DNA of 64,000 nucleotides from Anaerolineaceae bacterium (GCA_016124855.1 WGMX01000014.1:186001-250000), one strand, 5' to 3'. Positions 45,361-53,698 are shown, counted from the first letter of the stretch. Numbers and translations: made by a program. Notes: generated by a model from the letters alone, not told the origin.

Positions 45361-47043
45361 TATATTACCCTCTAGTTTTTCTCTCACTTCTTGTTCTTCT
45401 ACGGTAACAAGTATGGTGAAAAACTGTTCAGCCCAACTCTTGAGCGAAAAGTCTACGATCTGCATTTTATCAAGGTCGTAGACGACTCTCTCAAACAACA
45501 TCTTTGCTAAACCCTGTTTATCCTCATCACTACTCAAATCCCACAGTCTGTTAATTTTGCCCACGACATCTATAGCCATCGTTAGCTCTGCTAGTTGTCG
45601 CTCTGTATCTATGTCCATCATTTCCCATTGAGCAATCTCTCTATCAGCGTCCATCTTACGTTGTAGGTATTCATTTTTTGACATCTCGCCATCAGTGTAA
45701 AGGTGTCGGGCAGCTTCTATTCTCCGTTTAGCTCTCGCTATTCCATCTTCTCTTTGTTGCATTAATTCCTGTTCGTCTTTTGCCTTGCCTGAACTGAGAG
45801 CGAGGAATTTAATGTGGTTGATGGTGTCGGGTGTGACTGTCAGTGACTTAACGAGTCCTATGAAGTCGGTTTCAAGAGTCTCACGCAAGACAGATTTATT
45901 TGTACAGCCACACGGTATTCCCGGCATGTGTCGGTAGCGTCTTTGGGACTTTCCACTCAGTTTTGATCGCAGCTTAGGGTTATTCTGTCTTAACGCCAAT
46001 TCCTCACAGTGAGCGCAATACATAATTCCTGCCAATGGGTACGGATGTGTAGGAGGGCGACCACTGTTTATTTTCTTGACAGTTCGTTCCCGTTGGACTC
46101 TGCCAACCTCTCGCAGCATATCAACATCAAATACAGCATGTTCGGGGATTAGCTTGATTGTTTCAGGGTCTAAATCATCTGGACTTCTATCTCTCGCCTT
46201 CTTACCAATAACAACCCCACCATACTCAGGCCAATTATTTGTGACTCTGCGTATATCCTCAGTTTCGAGTGAAACGGGATTACCTGAACGATCACGCCAC
46301 GCCCAACCGTCAGCTTGTAGCATCTCAGTTATGCGGGTTCGTCCTGCTACGCGACGGGAATACATCTCCAAAATCAGCTTGGCAAGGTCAAAATAACCTC
46401 TCCATTTTGCCCCTTCTACGGGTATTACATCAGTCAGCTTTCCCGCTACCCATGTGCCATCAGGCAGTAACCAAACCCCTTCGTCAGTCGGTTCAAGAAA
46501 CTTCGTCTTTTTGTTTCGTCTTGTGCCAAATGGCGGAAGTCCTACGGTGATACCCTTAGACTTACGATACGAGATTGATGACTTCCAACGGGCGGAAATG
46601 TCCGCAGCATACCATTCGTCAAAAATAGCGGAGAGTTGAGCAAAAATACGACCATGCGGAGAGGAAAAATCAATATGTCTTGCAGGGTCGGCTAAAACGA
46701 GTTTGACACCTTTTTGGTCAACGAAGTCCAGTAAGTCACCAATACGCCATCCCTTACGATGTAAACGGGCAAGGTCATTAGCAACTATCGCTACTACATC
46801 AGGCTCACCCATTCGGGCTTTAAGCGCCAGCCAGCCGGGGCGGTTCTTCTCGTGCATACCTGACTTATGGCCTTCGGTATCTTCGTACCATTCTGGTGTC
46901 CAGCCATTAGCCTCACAAACGGCCTGAATGTGAGAGCGTTGTCTTTCGGGGCTAATTGCGTCCGTTTCGTCTTTTGTCCAAGATTTGCGAACATAGCACA
47001 AAGCAGTATTACGGGGAACGGAAAGAGAACTCTTACGAGGCAT
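45322..47043 (-). CDS. large serine recombinase (element integrase)
   Basis: 573 residues. The resolvase domain has the nucleophile Ser21 in YVRKSWTKDE and the arginine motif NDLARLHRKG. A recombinase domain follows (about 160-330, with GLPPFGTRRNKKT and GVVIGKKARDR), then a zinc ribbon (YCAHCEELALRQ and later CGCTN) and a coiled-coil/C-terminal region. It would integrate and excise the element without host factors other than its own directionality factor. The last codons lie in the tRNA-Glu gene read antisense (VVPTGLEPVSSP), and the stop falls on the anticodon. The start is the ATG at 47043. Confidence 0.93.
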   Translation of the reverse strand: MPRKSSLSVPRNTALCYVRKSWTKDETDAISPERQRSHIQAVCEANGWTPEWYEDTEGHKSGMHEKNRPGWLALKARMGEPDVVAIVANDLARLHRKGWRIGDLLDFVDQKGVKLVLADPARHIDFSSPHGRIFAQLSAIFDEWYAADISARWKSSISYRKSKGITVGLPPFGTRRNKKTKFLEPTDEGVWLLPDGTWVAGKLTDVIPVEGAKWRGYFDLAKLILEMYSRRVAGRTRITEMLQADGWAWRDRSGNPVSLETEDIRRVTNNWPEYGGVVIGKKARDRSPDDLDPETIKLIPEHAVFDVDMLREVGRVQRERTVKKINSGRPPTHPYPLAGIMYCAHCEELALRQNNPKLRSKLSGKSQRRYRHMPGIPCGCTNKSVLRETLETDFIGLVKSLTVTPDTINHIKFLALSSGKAKDEQELMQQREDGIARAKRRIEAARHLYTDGEMSKNEYLQRKMDADREIAQWEMMDIDTERQLAELTMAIDVVGKINRLWDLSSDEDKQGLAKMLFERVVYDLDKMQIVDFSLKSWAEQFFTILVTVEEQEVREKLEGNIVVPTGLEPVSSP

Positions 47044-47139
47044 GACAGACTATTCCTTTCGGGATAGCACGAACCCATCCCGACATGATAGAGTCTGCCG
47101 TAGGTTGTGCGCTAGTTAAGGTAGTGCATAAACTCAGAG

Positions 47140-47166
47140 CGCCGGAGTGTAATCAGCACTTCGGCG
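47140..47166. terminator. hairpin terminator between integrase and small-gene operon
   Basis: Stem CGCCGGAGT/ACTTCGGCG (one G-T pair) with a nine-base loop, followed on the plus strand by a T-rich tract. It lies beyond the last gene of the minus-strand operon 47214-48657 and upstream of the integrase, so it probably separates their transcripts. Confidence 0.5.
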
Positions 47167-47213
47167 TTCGCTTTTATTGAGATTAATCCTGATGTGATTT
47201 GTTGTCAATCGCC

Positions 47214-47474
47214 CTATAACGGCTTGCCGCACTTCGGACAGCGATTTACAGACGAACGGGCTGTCAATCCTGCCGCTTCTCGTACAGTTACTTCGTTAGT
47301 CTTTTTCACCCTATAGACAGTCACAACTACGTATTCGTCTATATCCACCAACTCACCGCCAAACCTCTCGAATAAATTCTCAACACGTTCATAAGCTGCA
47401 TGAGAATGTTTCAGATACTCAACTATCAACTCAGAAGATAAATCCTTCATTCGTTCGTCATGGTTTTGTGCCAT
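47214..47474 (-). CDS. small CPxCGKP protein, paralogue 3 of 3
   Basis: 86 residues from the ATG at 47474, with GAGGA six bases upstream. It shares the plan of the two following entries: MAQNHDERMKDL at the start, an EY-containing helix, the strand VVVTVYRVKK, AAGLTAR, and a C-terminal CPKCGKPL. Only one CxxC pair is present, so metal binding would need a dimer or a partner. No family is recognised. It is the last gene of a four-gene minus-strand operon next to the integrase. Confidence 0.65.
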   Translation of the reverse strand: MAQNHDERMKDLSSELIVEYLKHSHAAYERVENLFERFGGELVDIDEYVVVTVYRVKKTNEVTVREAAGLTARSSVNRCPKCGKPL

Positions 47475-47494
47475 TCTATCCTCGCGCCTTGATA

Positions 47495-47746
47495 CTACAT
47501 CGGTTTGCCACAGGTCGGGCATTTTTTGACTTGCATTCGGGGTGTCAATCCGGCCTGTTTTTCCGCCCTTACTATCTTCTTCACCGTATAAACCGCAACT
47601 ACCGCATACTCACCCGTAAGTTCACCGCTTTGCTTCAAGAATAATTCTGTAGAATAGAATTCATAGGGTTCTTCACCACCTTGAACATATTCAGCCGCTA
47701 GTTTTTGCGCCAAATCGTCCATACGTTCTTTACGGTTTTGTGCCAT
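47495..47746 (-). CDS. small CPxCGKP protein, paralogue 2 of 3
   Basis: 83 residues from the ATG at 47746, preceded by a GGAAGG ribosome site. MAQNRKERMDDLAQ, then YAVVAVYTVKK, AGLTPRMQV and the terminal CPTCGKPM match its neighbours on both sides. The middle segment, about 25 residues, is the least conserved part. Predicted fold is a helix, a short sheet and a C-terminal knuckle. Function unknown. It lies 20 bases upstream of paralogue 3. Confidence 0.65.
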   Translation of the reverse strand: MAQNRKERMDDLAQKLAAEYVQGGEEPYEFYSTELFLKQSGELTGEYAVVAVYTVKKIVRAEKQAGLTPRMQVKKCPTCGKPM

Positions 47747-47792
47747 TTGCCTTCCCCCATTCTTTTGCAATCTTGCTATTCAAGTAGTTCAA

Positions 47793-48023
47793 TCAAAACT
47801 TTCTGTGACAGCATGGGCAACTTGGTACTTCTACCCTTGCGGTAAGTCCTGCTGCTTTTTGCGCGGGGAACCCCCCGTATGAAAGAAAAACCATAACGAT
47901 TATCCCGTTTTCAGTCGAAGGAAAATTAAGTGAGTAGTTATAGACGACATCAGGTATATGTGCATATTCAATAATCATCTCTTGAGCTAACTCATCCATA
48001 CGCTCTTTATGGGTTTGTGACAT
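47793..48023 (-). CDS. small CPxC protein, paralogue 1 of 3
   Basis: 76 residues from an ATG at 48023. It begins MSQTHKERMDELAQEMIIEY and ends AAGLTARVEVPSCPCCHRKF, aligning with the two genes downstream but with CPCCHRKF in place of CPxCGKP. The central strand is IIVMVFLSYGGF rather than VVAVYTVKK, so it has diverged most. Its start overlaps the 3' end of the membrane protein gene by 17 bases, suggesting coupled expression. Confidence 0.6.
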   Translation of the reverse strand: MSQTHKERMDELAQEMIIEYAHIPDVVYNYSLNFPSTENGIIVMVFLSYGGFPAQKAAGLTARVEVPSCPCCHRKF

Positions 48024-48657
48024 TTGATTTCCCTTGCCCTTTTGTTAAACGTGCTTGCTTTTCATCTTCAATTCGCTTTTTCCATCGGTCATATATTGCA
48101 ATAGCCCCAACAGCTTGCTTCAATATATCGTTGCCTTTTTGCTCTTTCGTATTCATGTCTCTTACGACTTGTATTTGCTCATATATTTTGACAATCAACT
48201 TACCATAAACGACGAATAGCAATTCTTCATCAACAACCTTTTTTGCACGCATTACCCCCATTACTTCAATTAGGTTAGCCATCTTAATAACGTCATCCCA
48301 ATCAATAACTTCGGGGGGTATTTCTCGAAGGTCTTTCCAATACTCGTACAGGCTAATGAAAGCCTGATTTTGGGCAAATGTGGTTTGCTCTTGATGTATT
48401 TTTTCGGTCTGCTTGATCTGTTCACTGCTTATTCTCTGAGTCTGCCGATACGCTACCCAAGCAAATGCGGCAGCAACTACAGCACCTACGGTCTGAACCA
48501 ACAAAAGCCCGATATTGTACCAATCAGTGATACTTGGTACTGATGCTTTTGTATTTTGCGATGCGAGGTAAGCGAGGTTCACTATGTCTCTGAGGAAAAG
48601 AAAAAGTATAAGGGTGATAATTACGAGGATTAAAATTAGCAAAATCTTGCGTATCAA
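48007..48657 (-). CDS. two-helix membrane protein of unknown function
   Basis: 216 residues. The first hydrophobic segment is about 4-24 (ILLILILVIITLILFLFLRD) and the second about 47-68 (NIGLLLVQTVGAVVAAAFAW). A Gln-rich coiled-coil-like stretch (about 70-95) and a helical cytoplasmic domain follow. The layout recalls DUF4760-like proteins found on mobile elements and near defence genes, but I cannot assign it. It heads the operon with the three small CPxC paralogues. A contribution to host-phage competition is possible and untested. Confidence 0.6.
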   Translation of the reverse strand: MIRKILLILILVIITLILFLFLRDIVNLAYLASQNTKASVPSITDWYNIGLLLVQTVGAVVAAAFAWVAYRQTQRISSEQIKQTEKIHQEQTTFAQNQAFISLYEYWKDLREIPPEVIDWDDVIKMANLIEVMGVMRAKKVVDEELLFVVYGKLIVKIYEQIQVVRDMNTKEQKGNDILKQAVGAIAIYDRWKKRIEDEKQARLTKGQGKSNVTNP

Positions 48658-49161
48658 TGGATTTCATCCCCCTAGCGAATATTGATCTATACTAAGCCGA
48701 ATTTCCCATTAAATACCCCATATTTTGAGGCTACTGTTCTAAATTTTTTGGCTCTACCAATTTTGTACACTGTCAGGGCGACAGGTGTTCAAGTACCTAG
48801 CGGGGGTTTCAGGCATTAACTCAGCTACCCACACAAAGGTACGACATTCAATTCCCACATCTGTATAACACAACTAAGAAACAACATCAAGCGAAACACT
48901 AATATTAAATTAAATAATAAACAGACTATTAACATCAGTCTCAACAGCAGCATGACACGAACTAACTGTCATCACATCACACTCATTCACTGATTGTCAG
49001 TCACTAAGCCTCAATTACTTCTGATCTCTGATTATCACGACTAATAAACTCAATAGAGTAGGCCATTAAACAGCCGACAATTTAACCTGTGTTAAACATT
49101 ACTCCGTGATAAACTATATTATCATGAGTAATTTTCGTTTAGTCATTTAGGAGATTTGCAA
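48658..49161. other. noncoding spacer of the element, rich in CA/TCA repeats
   Basis: Roughly 500 bases with no supported gene. It contains a stretch around 48,950-49,010 dense in TCAC/TGAC/TCA motifs, including TCATTCACTGAT, which recurs in inverted form in the spacer near 57,070. An AGGAG ribosome site at 49149-49153 serves the next gene. The region must hold the promoters of two divergent operons, but no clean pair is seen. Confidence 0.4.
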
Positions 49162-49401
49162 ATGGTCATAGAAATCGATGGTTACAAGCTGAAATGTGAA
49201 GCATGCGGAAGACCACGCACAGAGATCACGTGGGATTTGGGCAAAACCTATTTATGGTCGAATCAATACGGCTGTAAAATACGCCTTTTTTGTCATCTGT
49301 GTGGCGCGGTGCATGACGTGAAGATCATGCCCGGTAAACAACCGGAAATTGAACGCCAGAACTGGAAATGTTCCGTCCCTAGAAAACCTTATGAGGTGTG
49401 A
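49162..49401 (+). CDS. small zinc-ribbon protein
   Basis: 79 residues from the ATG at 49162 (AGGAG eight bases upstream; a TTG at 49156 is the alternative). Two CxxC pairs, CEACGRPRTE and CHLCGAVHDV, about 30 residues apart form a classic zinc ribbon. Members of such families bind DNA or act as adaptors. It overlaps or abuts the next zinc-finger gene (GTGTGACGATGA region), so both are expressed together. Confidence 0.6.
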   Translation: MVIEIDGYKLKCEACGRPRTEITWDLGKTYLWSNQYGCKIRLFCHLCGAVHDVKIMPGKQPEIERQNWKCSVPRKPYEV

Positions 49402-49403
49402 CG

Positions 49404-49736
49404 ATGACCAGTCACGATTTTCAAATTCGTCGAATTCCAGAGCGCTATTGCAGCGAGTGTAAAACTCGCCAAGTTCGACGAGGACAAATCACCTGCTCTC
49501 CTGCCTGCCGTAAAAAACGCCAGCGGCGGCAAGAACAAGCCCGCCTTGCGCTGCCACTTGCCATGTACGAGCTAGGCAAGATACGCGAGAGCATCAAGCG
49601 CAAAGAGCGCGTACCGGACTTTATAGCCGATTTAAATCGATTGAAGGCAGAGATCAACGACCTGCTTTTGCTGGCGGGCGATATAGATTCTGTGGAGCGA
49701 AATGCAATGCTCATGCAGCGCAAAATGCACATCTAA
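49404..49736 (+). CDS. small protein with N-terminal treble-clef-type zinc finger and coiled coil
   Basis: 110 residues from the ATG at 49404; an upstream GTG at 49398 overlaps the previous stop. The N terminus has CSECKTRQVRRGQITC and CRKKRQRRQEQAR, a CxxC-x11-CxxxC finger with a very basic helix, as in small DNA-binding proteins. A helical segment (about 55-105) follows. It is not long enough to be a transposase. A terminator follows at 49813-49837. Confidence 0.6.
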   Translation: MTSHDFQIRRIPERYCSECKTRQVRRGQITCSPACRKKRQRRQEQARLALPLAMYELGKIRESIKRKERVPDFIADLNRLKAEINDLLLLAGDIDSVERNAMLMQRKMHI

Positions 49737-49812
49737 GTGTGTCACCGGTAGTGTCACACCAAAGCGCGATCCACATCGAGGTGTGACGGGCAGGTAGTCA
49801 CACTCGGCGAGT

Positions 49813-49837
49813 AAGCCCGGTCTTATCCACCGGGCTT
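49813..49837. terminator. bidirectional terminator between convergent genes
   Basis: Nine-bp stem AAGCCCGGT/ACCGGGCTT with a seven-base loop, followed by TCT. It lies between the plus-strand gene ending at 49736 and the minus-strand gene ending at 49918. Confidence 0.75.
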
Positions 49838-49917
49838 TCTGATTCTAAATTCTAAGGCTATTCGGATTTTGATGTTGATGTACACACCACAATCCGATTT
49901 TGATAATGACGGGATTT

Positions 49918-50829
49918 TCATAGTCCACACACCTCAGTACACCCGTCATCTGTATCCCGATAGGTATCCCACAAACTCTTTTGCAACGGGACACTTTCCA
50001 GAGAAATCCCGTCTTTGTGAATGGCAACAAATGATGATGCTTTAGGGTGACTACCGCGTATCCGCTGATATTTGGTGTTAACTGCTCCCTGAAACTCAAC
50101 AGCTTTAGGGAAAATCGGGCTTTCCTGCGCTTTACGATCAACCCATACTGAACGACTGGTAAATGGGCAAAACCAACATGCTGACTTCGGAGCAGGTGGT
50201 AAACCAGCTTGTTCAATAATGTTGGTGCAGGCCATACGTGACAGGCTAAGGTCAAGTAGAGGGAATTCGTAGAGTTGCCAGAAGCCAATACTCTTGCCGT
50301 GATGCCAATTGCCCTTTTTATCCCGTGTCCAAATAACGTTATGCCAGCCTTTCCAACGCTTGGCTGCACGCTGGCGCTCGTCAGTTGAGAAACCAATACC
50401 CATTACGATATGAGAATGGCCTGTTTCAACAGCGTATTTATGTACAACGTTGATCTTAAAGTCACTTGTGCAAGTGCGGTTTCCAAAGCCCTTATCAGGG
50501 AACACAATAGGAATAGGGATGCTTTTATTATCTCGCAGCGTCGCTTGATAAACCGTATCCGGCTGACCAAAGCGCAACTTCTGACGCTCGGTCAACTTAA
50601 TCCGATGCTTGGTGGCAAAGGGAATTACCACATCCTTGTAGTAACTGATGGTATCTGGGTTCTCGCTATCTTCCCCAACGTTTGCCCAAACAAATTCATC
50701 GTAGGGGACAGCCAGCTTTCCTTGCGATTGCAGCACCATTACTGCTACTGACTGTGTTCCCCACCCTGAGCTAAAAACCCTGTACGGTTTGAAGCTAGGT
50801 GCTGGTAGTAATTGCATATCGCTAATCAC
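49918..50829 (-). CDS. PAPS reductase-like adenine nucleotide alpha-hydrolase of phage type
   Basis: 303 residues. The PP-loop-like motif SSGWGTQSVAV is at residues 20-30, and VWANVGEDSENPDT follows, as in PAPS reductase/DndC-like proteins. A later block FGNRTCTSDFKINVV and the cysteine pair ACWFCPF (about 217-223) could bind a cluster or zinc. Homologues I know of are carried by actinophages and other phages with unclear roles, in some cases suggested to alter nucleic acids. The C-terminal part is rich in aromatic residues. It is the most downstream gene on this strand before the terminator. Confidence 0.75.
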   Translation of the reverse strand: MISDMQLLPAPSFKPYRVFSSGWGTQSVAVMVLQSQGKLAVPYDEFVWANVGEDSENPDTISYYKDVVIPFATKHRIKLTERQKLRFGQPDTVYQATLRDNKSIPIPIVFPDKGFGNRTCTSDFKINVVHKYAVETGHSHIVMGIGFSTDERQRAAKRWKGWHNVIWTRDKKGNWHHGKSIGFWQLYEFPLLDLSLSRMACTNIIEQAGLPPAPKSACWFCPFTSRSVWVDRKAQESPIFPKAVEFQGAVNTKYQRIRGSHPKASSFVAIHKDGISLESVPLQKSLWDTYRDTDDGCTEVCGL

Positions 50830-50870
50830 TTTCTCTGTTGCTATCTACACTAAAATCCGAATAGCCAATT

Positions 50871-50969
50871 CTAAAAAATGGGTAACGGCAAGCTCATGCA
50901 CCAAATCCACATGCAAATCGCCAGCACGAGCAATATCAGCATGAACGCCGCGAGATAATAGACTTTCAT
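50871..50969 (-). CDS. 32-residue single-span membrane peptide
   Basis: Starts MKVYYLAAFMLILLVLAI and continues with CMWIWCMSLPLPIF. A hydrophobic span covers nearly the whole peptide. Its ATG overlaps the TGA of the collagen-like gene (ATGA), so it is probably translated by coupling. Small single-span peptides next to appendage or tail genes in phages can be holin or lysis components. This is an inference from size and position. Confidence 0.5.
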   Translation of the reverse strand: MKVYYLAAFMLILLVLAICMWIWCMSLPLPIF

Positions 50970-52342
50970 GCGAAGCTGATCTTTACGCGCGTCGCGCCAG
51001 TCGCACCGATGACAAAGCAGTTTGTCGATTCGCTTGGATAAGCGCCGCCGATAGCGTGCGGACAAACACCGTCCTGAGTCACACCACACGAGGCAGTCGA
51101 AGCGATGTTGATTGTGCCGCCCGAAATAACTTCGATGTTGGTAATTGAGCAGCAGACATTAATGCCGCTGGATTTCATGCGCAGGAAATAAAAGCCGACG
51201 GTCGCCGGTGCGAAACTTAGATCAGCAGTAATGTAATCCGCGCCGCGCTCAACAATCGTTCCGTAGGCTTCGGAACCATCGAAAATATCCCAATTGTAAA
51301 CGTCACATTCGGACGGACAATCGCAGTCGGAACAGTCGTAAGAGACAAGCGCCCCAATAGCGACATTTGCCCGGACAATTTCGTTTGGCAATGCTTCCAA
51401 GAAATCAGCAGCGACATCGTACCAGAACGGCGCGTCATAACTGCCAGATGTGTAGGTTGTGGCGCGGATCGCTGCGCCAATGGCGGCCTGACGTGCTGCG
51501 TCAATATCTTTGTTGGGTTTGATGACACAGTAAATACTACAGGCCATTTCTGCCCAAAAAGAATCGTCTGCGAACATGGCATCACGTTCTGCGCCGTCCG
51601 CCGCGAGGACAATATTAATTAGGACGGTAGCAGCGGAAACTATTAGAGGCCATGCCGTGCCGCCAGTCACAACAGCAGCGGCAATCGCTGCAGCCAACCC
51701 ACCAATTGCCAAAGCGATGGAAGCTGCGCTATTTGCCTGCTGTTGAGCAAGACGCTCTTTGTCACGAATCCAGTCGGCTATACCAGCGGCAATATTACAG
51801 GCAGTGTCGTCGTCGCTTGAACCGGGCGGGTTATCAGGAGTAGGAATGTGATTATAATCAGTGCAATCACAATCACTGCCATCAGCGCCCGCAGGACCCG
51901 GAGGGCCGGGAGGCCCATCGTTACCATCTTCGCCGTCTTGTCCCGGCGCGCCATCAACGCCATCACTCCCATCAGCGCCACAAACATTACCAAGGTCGAT
52001 CCATTCATCGGCATCGGTTTCTCTCCATTGCAAATGACAATCTTCTATTCGAAATTGTACTTCACAATCGCTGCAGGCTGTCATAAAGGCCACCATAATT
52101 TCATTAACTTGCTGACGTGCGGCGTAAATTTGCTCCGGTGTTCCCAGCCACGTATCCGGCTGATCGAGCGCCGTCAAAACGCCTAAGACGTGTGAAACCC
52201 ATTCATCGTTGAGCTTCAGGCAAAAGAGCGGCGCGTCGTTCCAATTTGCCCCCGGAATGGGTGTCGGTTTGAGGCGCGGCGCGTAGCGTGGAACCGAAAG
52301 CGTGGAAATGAGTTCAATTTGGTTAAGTGGATCATTCGGCAA
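50966..52342 (-). CDS. collagen-like appendage protein with shared N-terminal module
   Basis: 458 residues. Residues about 18-92 (YAPRLKPTPIP then VSHVLGVLTALDQPDTW) are closely matched in the next gene. Residues about 122-156 are Gly-x-y collagen triplets (GADGSDGVDGAPGQDGEDG, then PPGPPGPAG). A helical hydrophobic stretch (about 203-248, Ala/Gly-rich) could cross or enter a membrane. The rest has several Cys-rich turns (CSDCDCPSEC) and a beta-rich C terminus. Collagen-like segments are typical of phage tail fibres and of spore or virion filaments. It overlaps the DUF4082 gene by 11 bases. Confidence 0.7.
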   Translation of the reverse strand: MPNDPLNQIELISTLSVPRYAPRLKPTPIPGANWNDAPLFCLKLNDEWVSHVLGVLTALDQPDTWLGTPEQIYAARQQVNEIMVAFMTACSDCEVQFRIEDCHLQWRETDADEWIDLGNVCGADGSDGVDGAPGQDGEDGNDGPPGPPGPAGADGSDCDCTDYNHIPTPDNPPGSSDDDTACNIAAGIADWIRDKERLAQQQANSAASIALAIGGLAAAIAAAVVTGGTAWPLIVSAATVLINIVLAADGAERDAMFADDSFWAEMACSIYCVIKPNKDIDAARQAAIGAAIRATTYTSGSYDAPFWYDVAADFLEALPNEIVRANVAIGALVSYDCSDCDCPSECDVYNWDIFDGSEAYGTIVERGADYITADLSFAPATVGFYFLRMKSSGINVCCSITNIEVISGGTINIASTASCGVTQDGVCPHAIGGAYPSESTNCFVIGATGATRVKISFA

Positions 52343-53087
52343 GATAATCCGCTCCCGTTGGCTCGAAAATCACGTCCACAAAGTAATTGCTGGCCTCGTA
52401 ACTGTCGAAGGGGAAATAACCCGGTGTGCCGTAGGAATAAAGCCCGTTGTCAGCATAGAGAGGCGGTACAGGAAATTCAGCGGTAAAAAATGGCCGGCTG
52501 TAAGAATAGCGTCCATTGGGCGCATAATAACCCACGTAGTACACATCACAAGCATTAATGGCGATGGGTTCAGCAAAATAAGCGGTTTGCCAGCCGTCCG
52601 CTGATTCGTCGGCAAAGGTCAGGCTGCCGAGAAGTGTTTCATCAACCTGATATAAATACCCGGTATGCTCCCCGGTGTTGGCTGCTGACTTGTAAAAGCG
52701 AATGCCGTGAATGTTCCCGGCGACTGAGGTGTGAAAGCTCGTCCACAAATTGACCGGGTCGTTGTCGCCCGAATCGACCGTGTCCGGTACGGTGGAATCA
52801 TCCCATAAGCTGTAGCGCGTCGGAGGGCATTGTGACATGAGCGCCAGCATGATCTCATTGACCTGCTGACGTGCTAAGAAAATTTCCTCTTCTGTCCCAA
52901 TCCAAGTGTCGGGTTGGTCAAGAGCCGTTAAAACGCCCAAAATGTGCGAAACCCATTGATCGTTAACCTGTAAACAAAACAGCGGCGCTTCGTTCCACGC
53001 CGCTGTTGGGATTACGGTTGGTTTGGGTCTGGGCGCATATTTCGGGGCAGGTAATCCGTGCCTTATTTCCGAATAATACTCGCTCAT
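52332..53087 (-). CDS. DUF4082 domain protein with the shared N-terminal module
   Basis: 251 residues from the ATG at 53087. The longer frame upstream does not match the neighbour's start. Residues about 17-90 (YAPRPKPTVIP, VSHILGVLTALDQPDTW, LARQQVNEIM) are about 70 percent identical by eye to the collagen-like protein. The rest is a DUF4082 beta-sandwich: HGIRFYKSAANTGEHTGYLY, then SADGWQTAYFAEPI and the terminal SYEASNYFVDVIFEP. DUF4082 is common on secreted glycan-related proteins. Here it is probably the receptor-binding or adhesive end of an appendage anchored by the shared module. Confidence 0.75.
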   Translation of the reverse strand: MSEYYSEIRHGLPAPKYAPRPKPTVIPTAAWNEAPLFCLQVNDQWVSHILGVLTALDQPDTWIGTEEEIFLARQQVNEIMLALMSQCPPTRYSLWDDSTVPDTVDSGDNDPVNLWTSFHTSVAGNIHGIRFYKSAANTGEHTGYLYQVDETLLGSLTFADESADGWQTAYFAEPIAINACDVYYVGYYAPNGRYSYSRPFFTAEFPVPPLYADNGLYSYGTPGYFPFDSYEASNYFVDVIFEPTGADYLAE

Positions 53088-53103
53088 TTTTACCTCACTG
53101 TGC

Positions 53104-53610
53104 TTAGCGCCGATTCTTGCCCCAAGCCTGATGACCCTCGACGAAGCTGGTGATGTCCTCGTTGTGGTCAGTGACCGGGTTGAGCGGTTCGGTAGAAACG
53201 AGCGCCTCATGGAATCCGTCAACCATAAGGGTATTGAAAGCGGCTACTTCGCTCTGGGTGACATCCACTTCTTTACCCGCGCCGCTCCCGGTAAAGAAGG
53301 TTTCGATGAACGTGGGCAGGGTGATGCGCTTGATGAAGCCACCGACGGCGCGATAGACGAATTCGGCCTTTTCCTGCACATCGCTGATAGCTGCGGCTGC
53401 GGAGTTGGTGAAGTCGGCAATATCGACTTGGATGGTGATTCCGCAGTTGACCAGTGTGCCGTTAATCAGCGGATTGATGATGTCCCAGCCGTACTCAACG
53501 GCAAAAGCCAGCGACGCGCCCTCAAGCGTGTCTAAGAAATTGACCGGGATGCTAATAACACTCTGGTCGTTATCGGCATCAGCGATGGTATAGAAAATAG
53601 TCGTAGGCAT
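53104..53610 (-). CDS. hypothetical protein upstream of the appendage genes
   Basis: 168 residues, ATG at 53610 (MPTTIFYTIADADNDQSVIS). It contains alternating polar/hydrophobic stretches (LEGASLAFAVEYGWDIINPL, VDIADFTNSAAAAISDVQEK) and no Cys pair, signal peptide or membrane span. I do not recognise the family. Its place ahead of two appendage genes, 16 bases from the DUF4082 gene start, makes a structural or assembly role plausible. Confidence 0.55.
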   Translation of the reverse strand: MPTTIFYTIADADNDQSVISIPVNFLDTLEGASLAFAVEYGWDIINPLINGTLVNCGITIQVDIADFTNSAAAAISDVQEKAEFVYRAVGGFIKRITLPTFIETFFTGSGAGKEVDVTQSEVAAFNTLMVDGFHEALVSTEPLNPVTDHNEDITSFVEGHQAWGKNRR

Positions 53611-53698
53611 GGTTTTGCCCTCCTTTGGGCATTAACTGAAAATTGAGAATAGAGCTGGCTGCCAGCTCGCGGATTTGTACTTTCCTCAATCCTTGAGG

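Noticed and set aside
49404..49736. Insertion-sequence transposase (InsA-like zinc finger)
   Set aside because: Too short, no catalytic domain, no terminal inverted repeats or target duplication.
49162..49736. Toxin-antitoxin pair
   Set aside because: Both products look like small zinc-binding proteins; neither has a toxin fold I recognise.
52332..53222. Longer start for the DUF4082 protein at 53222
   Set aside because: The extra 45 residues are basic, low-quality sequence overlapping the upstream gene, while the neighbour's shared module begins just after the ATG at 53087.
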